A stretch of 18,956 bases of DNA from Bacillota bacterium (GTDB lineage Bacteria > Bacillota_A > Clostridia > Lachnospirales > WQUN01): contig WQTQ01000199.1 of NCBI GenBank assembly GCA_009786175.1, positions 1-18,956 of the forward strand, written 5' to 3'. The position numbers and the translations under genes were made by a program. Shown in pieces: positions 1-7,224 of the stretch (positions are counted from its first letter, which is position 1; each line of letters opens with the position of its first letter). Under the pieces are notes generated by a model. It searched no databases. It was not told where the DNA came from and was given only the letters and a program-made list of their open reading frames with translations.

Positions 1-473
1 AGCAGCAGCAAAAAATCAAGCCTAAAATCGAGGACATTATCGTCGAATTTCTTGAAGGCGACAGGCAGCAAAACGCATTGGAGTTTGTTGCCTATTTAAG
101 AACGAACAAATTAAACCCCTGCTATGCTTCATACAATGCTTGGTGGGTTAATTACAAGGGCAAACGCCTTATCTCTCTAAGAGTTGGGTGTAAAGAATCC
201 GTCCGTTATGGGTTATCAACGGGTTCTTGGCATATTGGCCACTGGTTACAAGGGTTTAATTTTCCTGATAATATTGACGATGAGCTAAAGCAATTTATAT
301 GGGAAAATACGCTCCCATGCATACATTGCCAGAACTGTGCGCCCGGGCATAGTGGGAGTATCTTGGGTAAACATTTTGAATCGATATGTTACCTTAGAAT
401 AGAAAACCCTGATGCCAACGGTTTGGAGCATGTCAAAAAGTTGCTGGAGTGCAAGAAAAAAGTGATTTTATAG
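1..473 (+). CDS. Conserved hypothetical protein, 5' end outside the window
   Basis: The reading frame is open from base 3 to the TAG at 471-473, so this is the last ~156 residues of a gene that starts before the window. The TTG at 78 is an internal leucine codon, because the upstream codons (KIEDIIVEFLEGDRQQNAL) read as normal protein. The visible part has an amphipathic N-terminal helix, an aromatic-rich middle (NAWWVNYKGK) and a Cys-rich stretch CIHCQNCAPGHSGSILG near residues 107-123, followed by an acidic C-terminal helix. The pattern resembles a family of small uncharacterised clostridial proteins, some fused to or next to transcription regulators; that resemblance is from memory. The CxxC pair could bind metal, but no activity can be assigned. 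It is convergent with the Vor operon and separated from it by a long hairpin. Confidence 0.7.
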   Translation, partial: QQQKIKPKIEDIIVEFLEGDRQQNALEFVAYLRTNKLNPCYASYNAWWVNYKGKRLISLRVGCKESVRYGLSTGSWHIGHWLQGFNFPDNIDDELKQFIWENTLPCIHCQNCAPGHSGSILGKHFESICYLRIENPDANGLEHVKKLLECKKKVIL

Positions 474-513
474 CGTATATATGTTATTAGTCATTATCGA
501 CATCTGTATACAA

Positions 514-556
514 TTACCCCCTAATATTACATTGGGAATGTAATATTAGGGGGTAA
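514..556. repeat. Perfect 20-bp inverted repeat between convergent genes (copy 1)
   Basis: The left arm 514-533 and right arm 537-556 are exact reverse complements around a GGG loop. The arms open with TTACCCCC and close with GGGGGTAA. Weaker pairing continues outward (TGTATACAA on the left, TTTTGTATA on the right). The element sits in the 104-base gap where a plus gene and a minus operon converge, so a bidirectional terminator role is likely. On plus the stem is followed by AAATTTTG; on minus there is no good T-run. A related copy lies at 14715-14755. Confidence 0.85.
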
Positions 557-577
557 ATTTTGTATATCATTTATTTC

Positions 578-1105
578 CTACAACCCTAACTTTATCGCCT
601 CGATATTTAGTGGTATAAGCTCCGGTCTTCTGGAGGCGAAGCGGTTTTCCAGCACAAGGCTTACATCTTCCAGGGTAAACATGCCCGATTCTTTTATGAA
701 CCCCGCCAGCATAACCATGTTGGCCACCCGGGCAGAACCCACCTTTACCGCAATATTTGTAGCATCAATTTCTACACTTTTAATACCGTCGCGCTCTATC
801 TTATCTGTAACAATGGATGTGTTAACCAACGCGATGCCGCCGGGCTGTACCCGTGGCAAAAATTTGTCTACGGACGGGCGGTTCATGGCGCACAATATGT
901 CAATTTTGTTCTGCACCATGGGGCTGCCGATAATTTTATCGGACCAAATTACAGAGCAGTTGGCTGTACCGCCGCGCATCTCAGCACCGTAAGAAGGCAT
1001 CCATGTTACGTTAAAGCCTTTGTTTAGGCCAATTTCCGCAATTACATTTCCCAGTGTTAAAACACCTTGGCCGCCAAAGCCGGAAATTACGATTCTTTTT
1101 GTCAT
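578..1105 (-). CDS. vorC: Branched-chain 2-oxoacid:ferredoxin oxidoreductase, gamma subunit (VorC-like)
   Basis: This is the gamma subunit of a 2-oxoacid:acceptor oxidoreductase, which helps bind coenzyme A in the cytoplasmic complex that oxidatively decarboxylates branched-chain 2-keto acids to acyl-CoA with reduction of ferredoxin. The N-terminus carries the family glycine motif GFGGQGVLTLGN, followed by the usual YGAEMRGGTANC block; 175 residues is normal for the family. The start is set by the binding site AGGGGGG at 1113-1119, which is 7 bases from the ATG at 1105 but only 4 from the GTG at 1108. The ATG shares one base with the TGA of the beta gene, so the two are translationally coupled. 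It is the last gene of the operon. The symbol follows archaeal Vor naming; a KorC label would also be defensible. Confidence 0.88.
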   Translation of the reverse strand: MTKRIVISGFGGQGVLTLGNVIAEIGLNKGFNVTWMPSYGAEMRGGTANCSVIWSDKIIGSPMVQNKIDILCAMNRPSVDKFLPRVQPGGIALVNTSIVTDKIERDGIKSVEIDATNIAVKVGSARVANMVMLAGFIKESGMFTLEDVSLVLENRFASRRPELIPLNIEAIKLGL

Positions 1106-1851
1106 CACTCAGCCCCCCTATCGCAGTAAACGCCCAAAGGAAAATATGGCATCATGGAATCTTTTACAAATTTCATGGAGTCTACCGGGGTTTTGTTCCA
1201 GCCTATCGGGCAGGTGGAAAGTACTTCTACCATGGAAAAGCCCTTACCGGCAACTTGATATTCGAAGGCTTTTTTTATGGCCCGCTTCGCCTTGTTAATA
1301 TTTTGTACGTCGTGGACAGAAACCCGCTCTATATATGCCGCACTTGGTATTTCCGCCATCATTTCGCTAACTTTAAGGGGTTTGCCCGCAAGCTTTTCTT
1401 CCCGGCCATAAGGGCTGGTGGAAGTAACTTGGTCAATTAAGGTTGTAGGGGCCATTTGGCCGCCTGTCATACCGTAAATGGCATTGTTTACGAAAATTAC
1501 CGTAATATTTTCGCCGCGGTGGGCAGCGTGAATAATTTCTGCCATGCCAATGGACGCCAAATCCCCATCCCCTTGGTATGTGAAAATGATTTTATCCGGC
1601 ACGGCGTGTTTTATACCTGTTGCAACCGCAGGGGCGCGGCCATGGCTGGCCTGAATGCCATCGCAATTGAAAAAGTTATAAGCCATAACGGAACAGCCAA
1701 CAGGGGCAATGGCGATTGTCTTTTCCAAAACATCAAGCTCTACCAGTGTTTCTGCCACAAGCTTGTGGATAATCCCGTGAGTACAGCCCGGGCAGTAAGT
1801 CAGGCTTATGTCTGTTAAGCCGCGGCTTTTTTCATACACAACTTTGGCCAT
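1105..1851 (-). CDS. vorA: Branched-chain 2-oxoacid:ferredoxin oxidoreductase, beta (thiamine pyrophosphate) subunit
   Basis: This is the catalytic thiamine diphosphate subunit of the Vor complex. The cofactor motif GDGD is at residues 94-97 and continues through an NN pair at 122-123 (VNNAIYGMTGGQ), the usual metal-diphosphate region. Cys20 and Cys23 (YCPGC), Cys53 (PVGC) and Cys214 (STCPIGW) are placed like the four cysteines that hold the proximal 4Fe-4S cluster in this family. The length of 248 residues is typical. The ATG at 1851 overlaps the alpha stop by one base (TAATG), and a strong GGAGGTGAGG site lies inside the end of the alpha gene. The substrate class (branched-chain rather than pyruvate or 2-oxoglutarate) is inferred from neighbouring leucine dehydrogenase, ptb and buk. 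Confidence 0.92.
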   Translation of the reverse strand: MAKVVYEKSRGLTDISLTYCPGCTHGIIHKLVAETLVELDVLEKTIAIAPVGCSVMAYNFFNCDGIQASHGRAPAVATGIKHAVPDKIIFTYQGDGDLASIGMAEIIHAAHRGENITVIFVNNAIYGMTGGQMAPTTLIDQVTSTSPYGREEKLAGKPLKVSEMMAEIPSAAYIERVSVHDVQNINKAKRAIKKAFEYQVAGKGFSMVEVLSTCPIGWNKTPVDSMKFVKDSMMPYFPLGVYCDRGAE

Positions 1852-2948
1852 TACCTCACCTCCCCTTTGCTTTGTGTTGCATTCGAAGCATGTGTATCTT
1901 TCATGTCTAAAATGCTGCGCACTTTAGCAGAAATTTCTTCCGGCTCGAAAACTACGCCGCCGGTACGCCCGTAAAAATGCACAGGGTATTTACCCATTAC
2001 GCCAAGTTTTACGTCTTCAATCATTTGCCCCATAGAAAGCTCACAAACCAGAATATGTTTCACAGACGCAGGCAGGTTTTGGAACACATCGTACGGATAC
2101 GGCCACAACGTTATTGGACGGATAAGCCCGGTGTTTATGCCTTCCTCGCGCAATTCTTCTATTGCGCTAAGGCATATGCGGGACGGCGCGCCATAGGCTA
2201 CAATGGCCACTTCGTCGCCATCTTTTACGCCGTTCTCCACCAAAGTTTCCAACTTTATAATTTCGTCGTAAATTTTAAAACGTTCGAGGTTCATTTCCTC
2301 CAGCTTTTCGCCAAATAAATTCAAAGAGTTTACTACGTTGCGCGGGCGATTACCGGAATTACCGTCTGTCACCCAAGATTTGTCAAAGTCCTGCTTAGGT
2401 GTTGGCTTAATTTCAACAGGTTCCATCATTTGACCAAGCATCCCGTCGATAAGAATTGTCACCGGGGTGCGGTATTTATCTGCCACATCAAAGGCCCTGA
2501 AAACCAAATCCGTGGCTTCCTGTACAGAGTTTGGCGCGAAAACCGGCATGTAGTAGTCGCCGTTTCCGCCGCCACGGGTAGACATGAAATAATCTGCCTG
2601 GCCGGGCAAAATACCCCCAAGCCCCGGGCCGCAGCGGGCCACGGATACAATTAGCCCCGGCAAACGGGCCCCCGCCATATAAGAAATGCCTTCCTGCTTT
2701 AGCGCGATACCCGGTGAAGACGAGCTTGTCATAACCCTTGCACCGGCCGCTGCCGCACCGTACACCATGTTTATAGCCGCGATCTCCGACTCTGCCTGCA
2801 CAAACTCGCCGCCTACGGCACCCATTTTTGCAGACATGTATTCCGGTATTTCGTTTTGCGGTGTAATTGGGTAGCCGAAGAATAGCTTGCAACCGGCTTT
2901 AATTGCCGCTTCGCAAATGGCTTCGTTACCTTTCATTAGAACTTTCAT
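1851..2948 (-). CDS. vorB: Branched-chain 2-oxoacid:ferredoxin oxidoreductase, alpha subunit (VorB)
   Basis: This is the alpha subunit of the Vor complex; it carries the pyrimidine-binding and transketolase C-terminal domains. Seen: MKVLMKGNEAICEAA start, YPITP at residues 26-30, the block QAESEIAAINMVYGAAAAGA, the SSSSPGIALKQEGISY block, and GGGNGDYY. These match the subunit commonly annotated as 3-methyl-2-oxobutanoate dehydrogenase VorB. An open frame extends 26 codons further upstream, but those codons lie within the ferredoxin gene and lack family similarity. The ATG at 2948 has GAGGTGG about 7 bases upstream and overlaps the ferredoxin stop by four bases (ATGA). The protein is 365 residues. 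A single fused alpha gene beside separate beta, gamma and ferredoxin genes gives the four-subunit organisation. Confidence 0.93.
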   Translation of the reverse strand: MKVLMKGNEAICEAAIKAGCKLFFGYPITPQNEIPEYMSAKMGAVGGEFVQAESEIAAINMVYGAAAAGARVMTSSSSPGIALKQEGISYMAGARLPGLIVSVARCGPGLGGILPGQADYFMSTRGGGNGDYYMPVFAPNSVQEATDLVFRAFDVADKYRTPVTILIDGMLGQMMEPVEIKPTPKQDFDKSWVTDGNSGNRPRNVVNSLNLFGEKLEEMNLERFKIYDEIIKLETLVENGVKDGDEVAIVAYGAPSRICLSAIEELREEGINTGLIRPITLWPYPYDVFQNLPASVKHILVCELSMGQMIEDVKLGVMGKYPVHFYGRTGGVVFEPEEISAKVRSILDMKDTHASNATQSKGEVR

Positions 2949-3175
2949 TGTGCGGCCACCTCGCTTCTTTCTACCTTTATTACCGAATCGGGGCAAATGC
3001 GGGCGCAAATTGCGCAGGCGGTGCATTTTTCGATGTCAGTACAATAAATCGGGTTGTAGCCCTTGGCGTTAACCCTTGTCAGTTCCAGTTCGAGGATTTT
3101 TGGCGGGCAAGCACTTGCGCAAAGCTGGCAGCCCTTACACGCCGCTTCATCGAATGTTAAAATTGATTTTGCCAT
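2945..3175 (-). CDS. vorD: Two-cluster 4Fe-4S ferredoxin subunit of Vor (delta)
   Basis: A 76-residue protein with two CxxCxxCxxxCP motifs, CKGCQLCASACP near residue 13 and CTACAICARICP near residue 51. Each binds one 4Fe-4S cluster. It is the electron-exit subunit of the oxidoreductase, passing electrons from the beta-subunit cluster to soluble ferredoxin. The binding site is modest (AAAGGA before GAAGAT-ATG). It is the first of four tightly overlapping genes in the order ferredoxin-alpha-beta-gamma, the classic order for four-subunit Kor/Vor enzymes. It could be annotated simply as 4Fe-4S binding protein, but the four-base overlap with the alpha gene supports a subunit role. Confidence 0.9.
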   Translation of the reverse strand: MAKSILTFDEAACKGCQLCASACPPKILELELTRVNAKGYNPIYCTDIEKCTACAICARICPDSVIKVERSEVAAQ

Positions 3176-3192
3176 ATCTTCATTCCTTTCTT

Positions 3193-3429
3193 TTAGTGTG
3201 TCAGTTCTACTCCGTTCTCGGTTTCGTCTTCCTTATTCCCCCATTTCAAAAAAGCAATACCAACCCCCATTATGACAATGCTAATTATAAGCACAGCAAC
3301 AAGCCCCAGTTCAGAAACAGAGGACCAAAACCTACCGTGTCTACCCCAACTGCTTACATTCGCGCTAAAGCTCCCTGCGGCAATATACCCATCACTTCTG
3401 CCAATCCTTCCGCATTTGCGGCTTCGCAA
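3193..3429 (-). CDS. Possible small single-span membrane protein inside the Vor operon
   Basis: The ~200 bases between the ATPase gene and the ferredoxin gene hold one open minus frame. It carries a strong hydrophobic segment LGLVAVLIISIVIMGVGIAF followed by a charged tail KWGNKEDETENGVELTH, typical of a one-helix protein with a cytosolic acidic end. The stop is 17 bases before the ferredoxin start, which fits an operon gene. The start is not settled. The longest form begins at a TTG at 3429 with AGAAGG upstream and overlaps the ATPase gene by 38 bases. Its first ~40 residues (Arg/Gly/Ser rich) do not look well constrained, and internal starts near the helix are possible. I do not recognise a family. 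It may anchor or modulate Vor at the membrane; this is speculation. Confidence 0.45.
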   Translation of the reverse strand: MRSRKCGRIGRSDGYIAAGSFSANVSSWGRHGRFWSSVSELGLVAVLIISIVIMGVGIAFLKWGNKEDETENGVELTH

Positions 3430-4048
3430 ATGTCAAAACCTTCTCTGACACTATTTCATCGGCGATTTCCCTGTAAATATCCTCCTGCAGAAGCGTATAT
3501 TTAAGTGGAAGGTTTAATTCCTCACCGGCTTTTAGCACAGCCTTTTGGGATTCAAACACGTGTTCCGCGTCCGTGTAGGCAAGCATATTGCCGTTGTTAA
3601 CAAGCCCCGTAACAGGCAAGCGGCTTATGGCATTTATGCTTCGGCAAAAATCTATCATTTTTCCCGGGGTGTCAGTTTCCGGGCGGTACATATTAAACAC
3701 ACAAAGAAACTCATGCGCGCCAATGGCGTCATAACAGTTTGCCAGTAATTTAAGGCCATTTTCGCCGCCGGCCAAGTCGATAATTACATCCTGCCCGGCG
3801 CGGATACGGGATAGAAACGCGAAGCTAAGGGCAGGAATATCCTGGGCTACGTGGTTTTCGAAAACCGAGCCCATTATTTCTATGCCCAGGGGCGCAAGCT
3901 CTTTTTCACGTTCGCGGCTGCGGAAAAACGGGTTGATGACGTCTAAGTCGGCGATGGTAACAGCCGCTCCTACTGCCAGCTCCATCGCCAAATTTACTAC
4001 AAACTCCGTTTTTCCGCTGCCATAATACCCGGTTACGATATATGTCAT
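3392..4048 (-). CDS. P-loop ATP-binding protein, ParA/MinD/CobQ-like fold, embedded in the branched-chain operon
   Basis: A 218-residue P-loop protein. The N-terminus TYIVTGYYGSGKTEF holds a Walker A motif (GxxGxGKT) directly after the first strand. ADLDVINPFFRSRE follows at the usual switch position, and VIIDLAGGENG near residue 90 resembles the Walker B/DxxG strand. The order suits the MinD/ParA/CobQ group of ATPases, but the second Lys of the deviant ParA motif is absent and there is no CxxC pair as in Mrp/NBP35 Fe-S scaffold proteins. The ATG overlaps the leucine dehydrogenase stop by four bases (ATGA), so the genes are coupled. Its job is unknown. Candidates are assembly or activation of the Fe-S enzyme encoded downstream, or a regulatory nucleotide sensor. 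Confidence 0.82.
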   Translation of the reverse strand: MTYIVTGYYGSGKTEFVVNLAMELAVGAAVTIADLDVINPFFRSREREKELAPLGIEIMGSVFENHVAQDIPALSFAFLSRIRAGQDVIIDLAGGENGLKLLANCYDAIGAHEFLCVFNMYRPETDTPGKMIDFCRSINAISRLPVTGLVNNGNMLAYTDAEHVFESQKAVLKAGEELNLPLKYTLLQEDIYREIADEIVSEKVLTFAKPQMRKDWQK

Positions 4049-5130
4049 CTACGAATGTAAATCCCTTTAAGGTTTTTAATCGCTTCAATTCGTGCTTCTG
4101 CCATATGGTCTGCGCAGTCATGGGCAAGCTGTCCTGTTTCGTCGGATGTTCTTAAAATTTCCAACATACGGCCATATATCATTCCAATATCCCGCACAGA
4201 AGCTTCCTCGATGTAGCCCCATTCGCTTATTTCGTAAGAGACGTTGATAACGCCCCCTGCATTGGCAACATAATCCGGTGCGTAAACAATGCCTCTTTCT
4301 TGCAGCATTTTGCCGTGTACTTTTGCTTCTTTAAGCTGATTATTGGCACCGCCGCAAATAATTTTACACTTAAATTGCGGAATAGTTTCATCATTTACAG
4401 TAGCACCTAAAGCACATGGGGCATAAATATCACACTCTGTGCTATAAATCGCGTCTATTGCAACTACTGTGGCATCAAATTCTTCCACACATTTATCTAT
4501 ATTTGCCTGAACTGTGTCGCATACAATCAGCCTTGCTCCGCCTTCGTAAAGCAGTTTGCAAAGGTGGTATCCAACGGCACCCACGCCTTGCACCGCAACC
4601 GTTTTGCCTTCCACACTGTCGTGTCCGTAAACATGCTTACAACAAGCCAGGATAGACTTGAATACACCCAATGCCGTATAAGGTGACGGACTGCCGGACC
4701 TGCCCGGAAGCCCAACAACATGATTTGTTTCCTTGTGAATATAAACCATATCTTGCACAGAAGTTCCCACATCCGCGGCGGTAATGTAGCGGCCGCCTAA
4801 GCCTTCCAAGTAGCGGCCAAATGCACGCCAGAAGGCTTCAGTCCGTACAGAATCTTTGCGAAGCTCTTTTGGGTCGCCGATGATTACGGATTTACCGCCC
4901 CCAAGCGGCAAACCGGCAACCGCACTTTTGTAGGTCATACCACGGGCAAGACGCAATACATCAAGAACCGCGTCTTCTTCGTTTTGATAGTTCCAAAAAC
5001 GGGACCCGCCCAAAGCCGGACCCAATACTGTGTTGTGGATGCAGGTGATGGCTTTAAGCCCTGTTGATTTGTCGTGGAAGAGGCATAATTGCTCGAAGCC
5101 GTACTCTTCCATGTAACCGAATTTGTCCAT
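4045..5130 (-). CDS. bcd: Leucine (branched-chain amino acid) dehydrogenase
   Basis: NAD-dependent oxidative deamination of leucine, valine and isoleucine to 2-keto acids. The catalytic pair of the Glu/Leu/Phe/Val dehydrogenase family is present: Lys68 (RGMTYKSAVAG) and Lys80 (LPLGGGKSVI), at exactly the positions known for Bacillus leucine dehydrogenase. The catalytic Asp block is TAADVGT at 117-123. The C-terminal Rossmann domain has GVGAVGYHL, and the next strand ends in an Asp (LIVCD), which favours NAD over NADP. The length of 361 residues is close to the ~365 of leucine dehydrogenases and shorter than glutamate dehydrogenases. AAAGGAG sits 7 bases before the ATG. It lies between buk and the Vor genes, supplying the keto acids Vor uses. 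Phenylalanine or valine preference cannot be excluded. Confidence 0.93.
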   Translation of the reverse strand: MDKFGYMEEYGFEQLCLFHDKSTGLKAITCIHNTVLGPALGGSRFWNYQNEEDAVLDVLRLARGMTYKSAVAGLPLGGGKSVIIGDPKELRKDSVRTEAFWRAFGRYLEGLGGRYITAADVGTSVQDMVYIHKETNHVVGLPGRSGSPSPYTALGVFKSILACCKHVYGHDSVEGKTVAVQGVGAVGYHLCKLLYEGGARLIVCDTVQANIDKCVEEFDATVVAIDAIYSTECDIYAPCALGATVNDETIPQFKCKIICGGANNQLKEAKVHGKMLQERGIVYAPDYVANAGGVINVSYEISEWGYIEEASVRDIGMIYGRMLEILRTSDETGQLAHDCADHMAEARIEAIKNLKGIYIRR

Positions 5131-5182
5131 TAAAATTCTCCTTTTATGGTTTATTTAAAAGCTAAAACAGCTTTCCTGCCCT

Positions 5183-6247
5183 TTACTTATACTCCTTCGC
5201 ATCTTCCTCGCCGCGCAACACGCGCAATGCCCCTTGGGCAAGCGCGGCAAGCTCATCTTCACCGGGGTATTTGCGGACGTCGGCGATAAAGCTTACCCGC
5301 TTCGCTATTTCGCCTGTAATGTATTCACTGCGTGCAATGCCGCCGGTTAGCAAAATAGCGTCTACTTGGCCGTATACAGCTGTAGACATTGCACCTATTT
5401 CTTTGGCAATTTGGTAACACATGGCATCAATCGCCGTTTTAACTTCGGGTTCTGTTTCCGTCCGTTTTTCCAGTTCGCGCAGGTCATTAGAGCCGAAATA
5501 CGCCACAAGACCGCCATTACCGGCTATCATTTTCTTAATATCTGCATGGGAATATTCGCCGCTAAAGCATAATGCCGATAAATCCCCCGTGGGCAAGGTA
5601 CCGCTGCGCTCTGGGGAGAATGGGCCTTCGCCGTCAAGGGCGTTGTTTACGTCTATAACGCGGCCTTTCGCGTGTATGCCAACGGATATTCCGCCGCCCA
5701 TGTGTACCACTATAAGATTAAGGTCTGTATAAGCCTTTCCAACATCCTTGCAATATTGGCGGGCGATTGCCTTCTGGTTTAGGGCATGAAAAATGGACCT
5801 GCGCTTAATAGCCGGATGACCGCTAAGACGGGAAATGTCCATAAATTCATCCACTACAACGGGGTCCACAATAAATGCGGGTTTGCCAATTTTGCGGCTA
5901 ATCGCATTGGCAATAAGGCCGCCCAGGTTAGATGCATGTTGACCTTGCACACCAATGCGCAGGTCTTCAAGCATAGCTTCGTTAACATTATACGTGCCGC
6001 CTTCCAACGGCTTAACCAGCCCGCCTCGGCCAACAACAGCCGCCAGGCTTTCCACGTTGATACCCGCTTCTTTAAGCGCGTTTACAATAATGCCCATACG
6101 AAAATCGTACTGGTCTGTCATTTTTTTGTACGGGGCAAGTTCCTCAATGCTGTGGCTAAGAGTCTTTTCGAAAATAGACGTCTCGTTTTCAAAGACGCCG
6201 ATTTTTGTAGACGTAGAGCCGGGGTTGATGATTAGTAGTTTCATCAT
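5183..6247 (-). CDS. buk: Butyrate / branched-chain fatty acid kinase
   Basis: Transfers the phosphate of butyryl-, isobutyryl- or isovaleryl-phosphate to ADP, making ATP and the free acid. The acetokinase-family motifs are clear: INPGSTSTKIGVF at the N-terminus, VHMGGGISVGIHAKG and NALDGEGPFSPERSG in the middle, and LTGGIARSEYI toward the C-terminus. The length of 354 residues suits butyrate kinase rather than acetate kinase (~400). Two adjacent ATGs at 6247 and 6244 follow AGAGGAG; the spacing is 5 or 8 bases, so either may be used. The frame is open for 30 codons further upstream but those run into ptb and carry no motif. It lies 34 bases after ptb and 52 bases before leucine dehydrogenase. 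Confidence 0.94.
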   Translation of the reverse strand: MMKLLIINPGSTSTKIGVFENETSIFEKTLSHSIEELAPYKKMTDQYDFRMGIIVNALKEAGINVESLAAVVGRGGLVKPLEGGTYNVNEAMLEDLRIGVQGQHASNLGGLIANAISRKIGKPAFIVDPVVVDEFMDISRLSGHPAIKRRSIFHALNQKAIARQYCKDVGKAYTDLNLIVVHMGGGISVGIHAKGRVIDVNNALDGEGPFSPERSGTLPTGDLSALCFSGEYSHADIKKMIAGNGGLVAYFGSNDLRELEKRTETEPEVKTAIDAMCYQIAKEIGAMSTAVYGQVDAILLTGGIARSEYITGEIAKRVSFIADVRKYPGEDELAALAQGALRVLRGEEDAKEYK

Positions 6248-6281
6248 ACAATCTCCTCTTTTGTTTTCATTACTTGGACTC

Positions 6282-7163
6282 CTAAAATAACACCGATAAC
6301 GCAATTGATATAAGTTTAGAATCCGCAGAGTCTGCACGTGATGTTAACACAATTGGCCGCTTCGCGCCCAGCACAACCCCGCCGCAACGGGCATTTGCCA
6401 AAAACGCCAGGGCTTTGTACAGTACATTGCCCGCTTCAATGTCCGGGGCAACCAGCAAATCTGCGTCACCCCCCACCGGGCTGTCAATCCCTTTAATTTC
6501 GCAAGCTTCCTTTGATATGGCATTATCCAACGCCAACGGCCCGTCTGTAATGCAATTGGGGAGCTGCATTTTTACAATTTCTGCCCATTCCAAAGTGGCG
6601 GGCATTTTTTCGTCAACTTTCTCTTTTGCAGCAAGCAAAGCTGTCTTTGGGGCAACAATTCCCATGTTGTTCAAAGCTTCTACGGCATTTTCGATAATTT
6701 GTGTCTTATCTTCAATAGTTGGGGCGATGTTTATTGCGGCGTCTGTAAGGAACAGTAACTTATGGTATGTTGGCAATTCGAACGCGGCTATATGACTTAG
6801 TTTGCGGTTTGTCCGTATGCCCGTTTCCCGGTCCAAAGCCGCCCGCATAATAACGGATGTATCAATCAGGCCCTTCATAAGGGCAGTCGCAGTACCATCC
6901 GCAACCAAGGCCACTGCCTTTTTACAGGCAAGTAAATCATCCGGCTCGTCTATCATTTCAAACCCGCTTATGTTTAACCCTGCTTCACCGGCAATTTTTT
7001 GTGTTTTTATTTTATCGCCAACTAAAATAAAACCGGCAAGCCCTTTTTCAAAGGCGTGAACACAGGCTTCCAACACATGTAAATCGGCGCAGGCAGCCAC
7101 GCTTACAATGGATTTACCGCGATTTGCGGCCTTTTCGAACAAATTATTAATACAATTGATAAT
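6282..7163 (-). CDS. ptb: Phosphate butyryltransferase (branched-chain acyl-CoA phosphotransacylase)
   Basis: Converts acyl-CoA plus phosphate to acyl-phosphate and CoA, the step before the kinase. The sequence has the PTA/PTB fold signatures: AVALVADGTATALMKGLIDTSVIMRA, SHIAAFELPTYHKLLFLTDAAINIAPT, and a C-terminal GGDADLLVAPDIEAGNVLYKAL. The start is unusual. The strong site AGGAGG (7168-7173) is followed by no ATG, GTG or TTG at normal spacing. The first standard start, TTG at 7142, is 25 bases away. Reading from ATT at 7163 (or ATC at 7160) gives (M)INCINNLFEKA, which matches the M-I-x-x-F-x-x-L opening common in Ptb. A rare AUU/AUC start is therefore proposed; the conservative alternative is 7142. 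It is the first gene of the operon. Confidence 0.9.
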   Translation of the reverse strand: MINCINNLFEKAANRGKSIVSVAACADLHVLEACVHAFEKGLAGFILVGDKIKTQKIAGEAGLNISGFEMIDEPDDLLACKKAVALVADGTATALMKGLIDTSVIMRAALDRETGIRTNRKLSHIAAFELPTYHKLLFLTDAAINIAPTIEDKTQIIENAVEALNNMGIVAPKTALLAAKEKVDEKMPATLEWAEIVKMQLPNCITDGPLALDNAISKEACEIKGIDSPVGGDADLLVAPDIEAGNVLYKALAFLANARCGGVVLGAKRPIVLTSRADSADSKLISIALSVLF

Positions 7164-7195
7164 TTTTCCTCCTGTCGTGATGTAATTACAGCTGA

Positions 7196-7224
7196 ATTAT
7201 ATCACGTATTCACAAATACTTCAA
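7196..7224 (-). promoter_or_regulatory. Sigma-A type promoter of the ptb-buk-bcd-vor operon
   Basis: On minus, TTGAAG (7219-7224) and a perfect TATAAT (7196-7201) are separated by exactly 17 bases, so transcription should start near 7189. That leaves a short leader of about 25 bases before the proposed ptb start. No other promoter this good was seen before the end of the operon. A 15-base AATTTT-type element at 7227-7241 lies just upstream. Confidence 0.75.

Noticed and set aside
78..473. TTG at 78 as the start of the first plus gene
   Set aside because: Codons before it are open to the window edge and read as normal protein, so the gene is partial and 78 is internal.
1054..1440. Plus open frames opposite vorA
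   Set aside because: They are shadows of the beta subunit, whose TPP motif and cysteines are clear on minus.
5158..5174. 6-bp hairpin between buk and leucine dehydrogenase
   Set aside because: It is too short and lacks a T-run, so it does not support an internal terminator.
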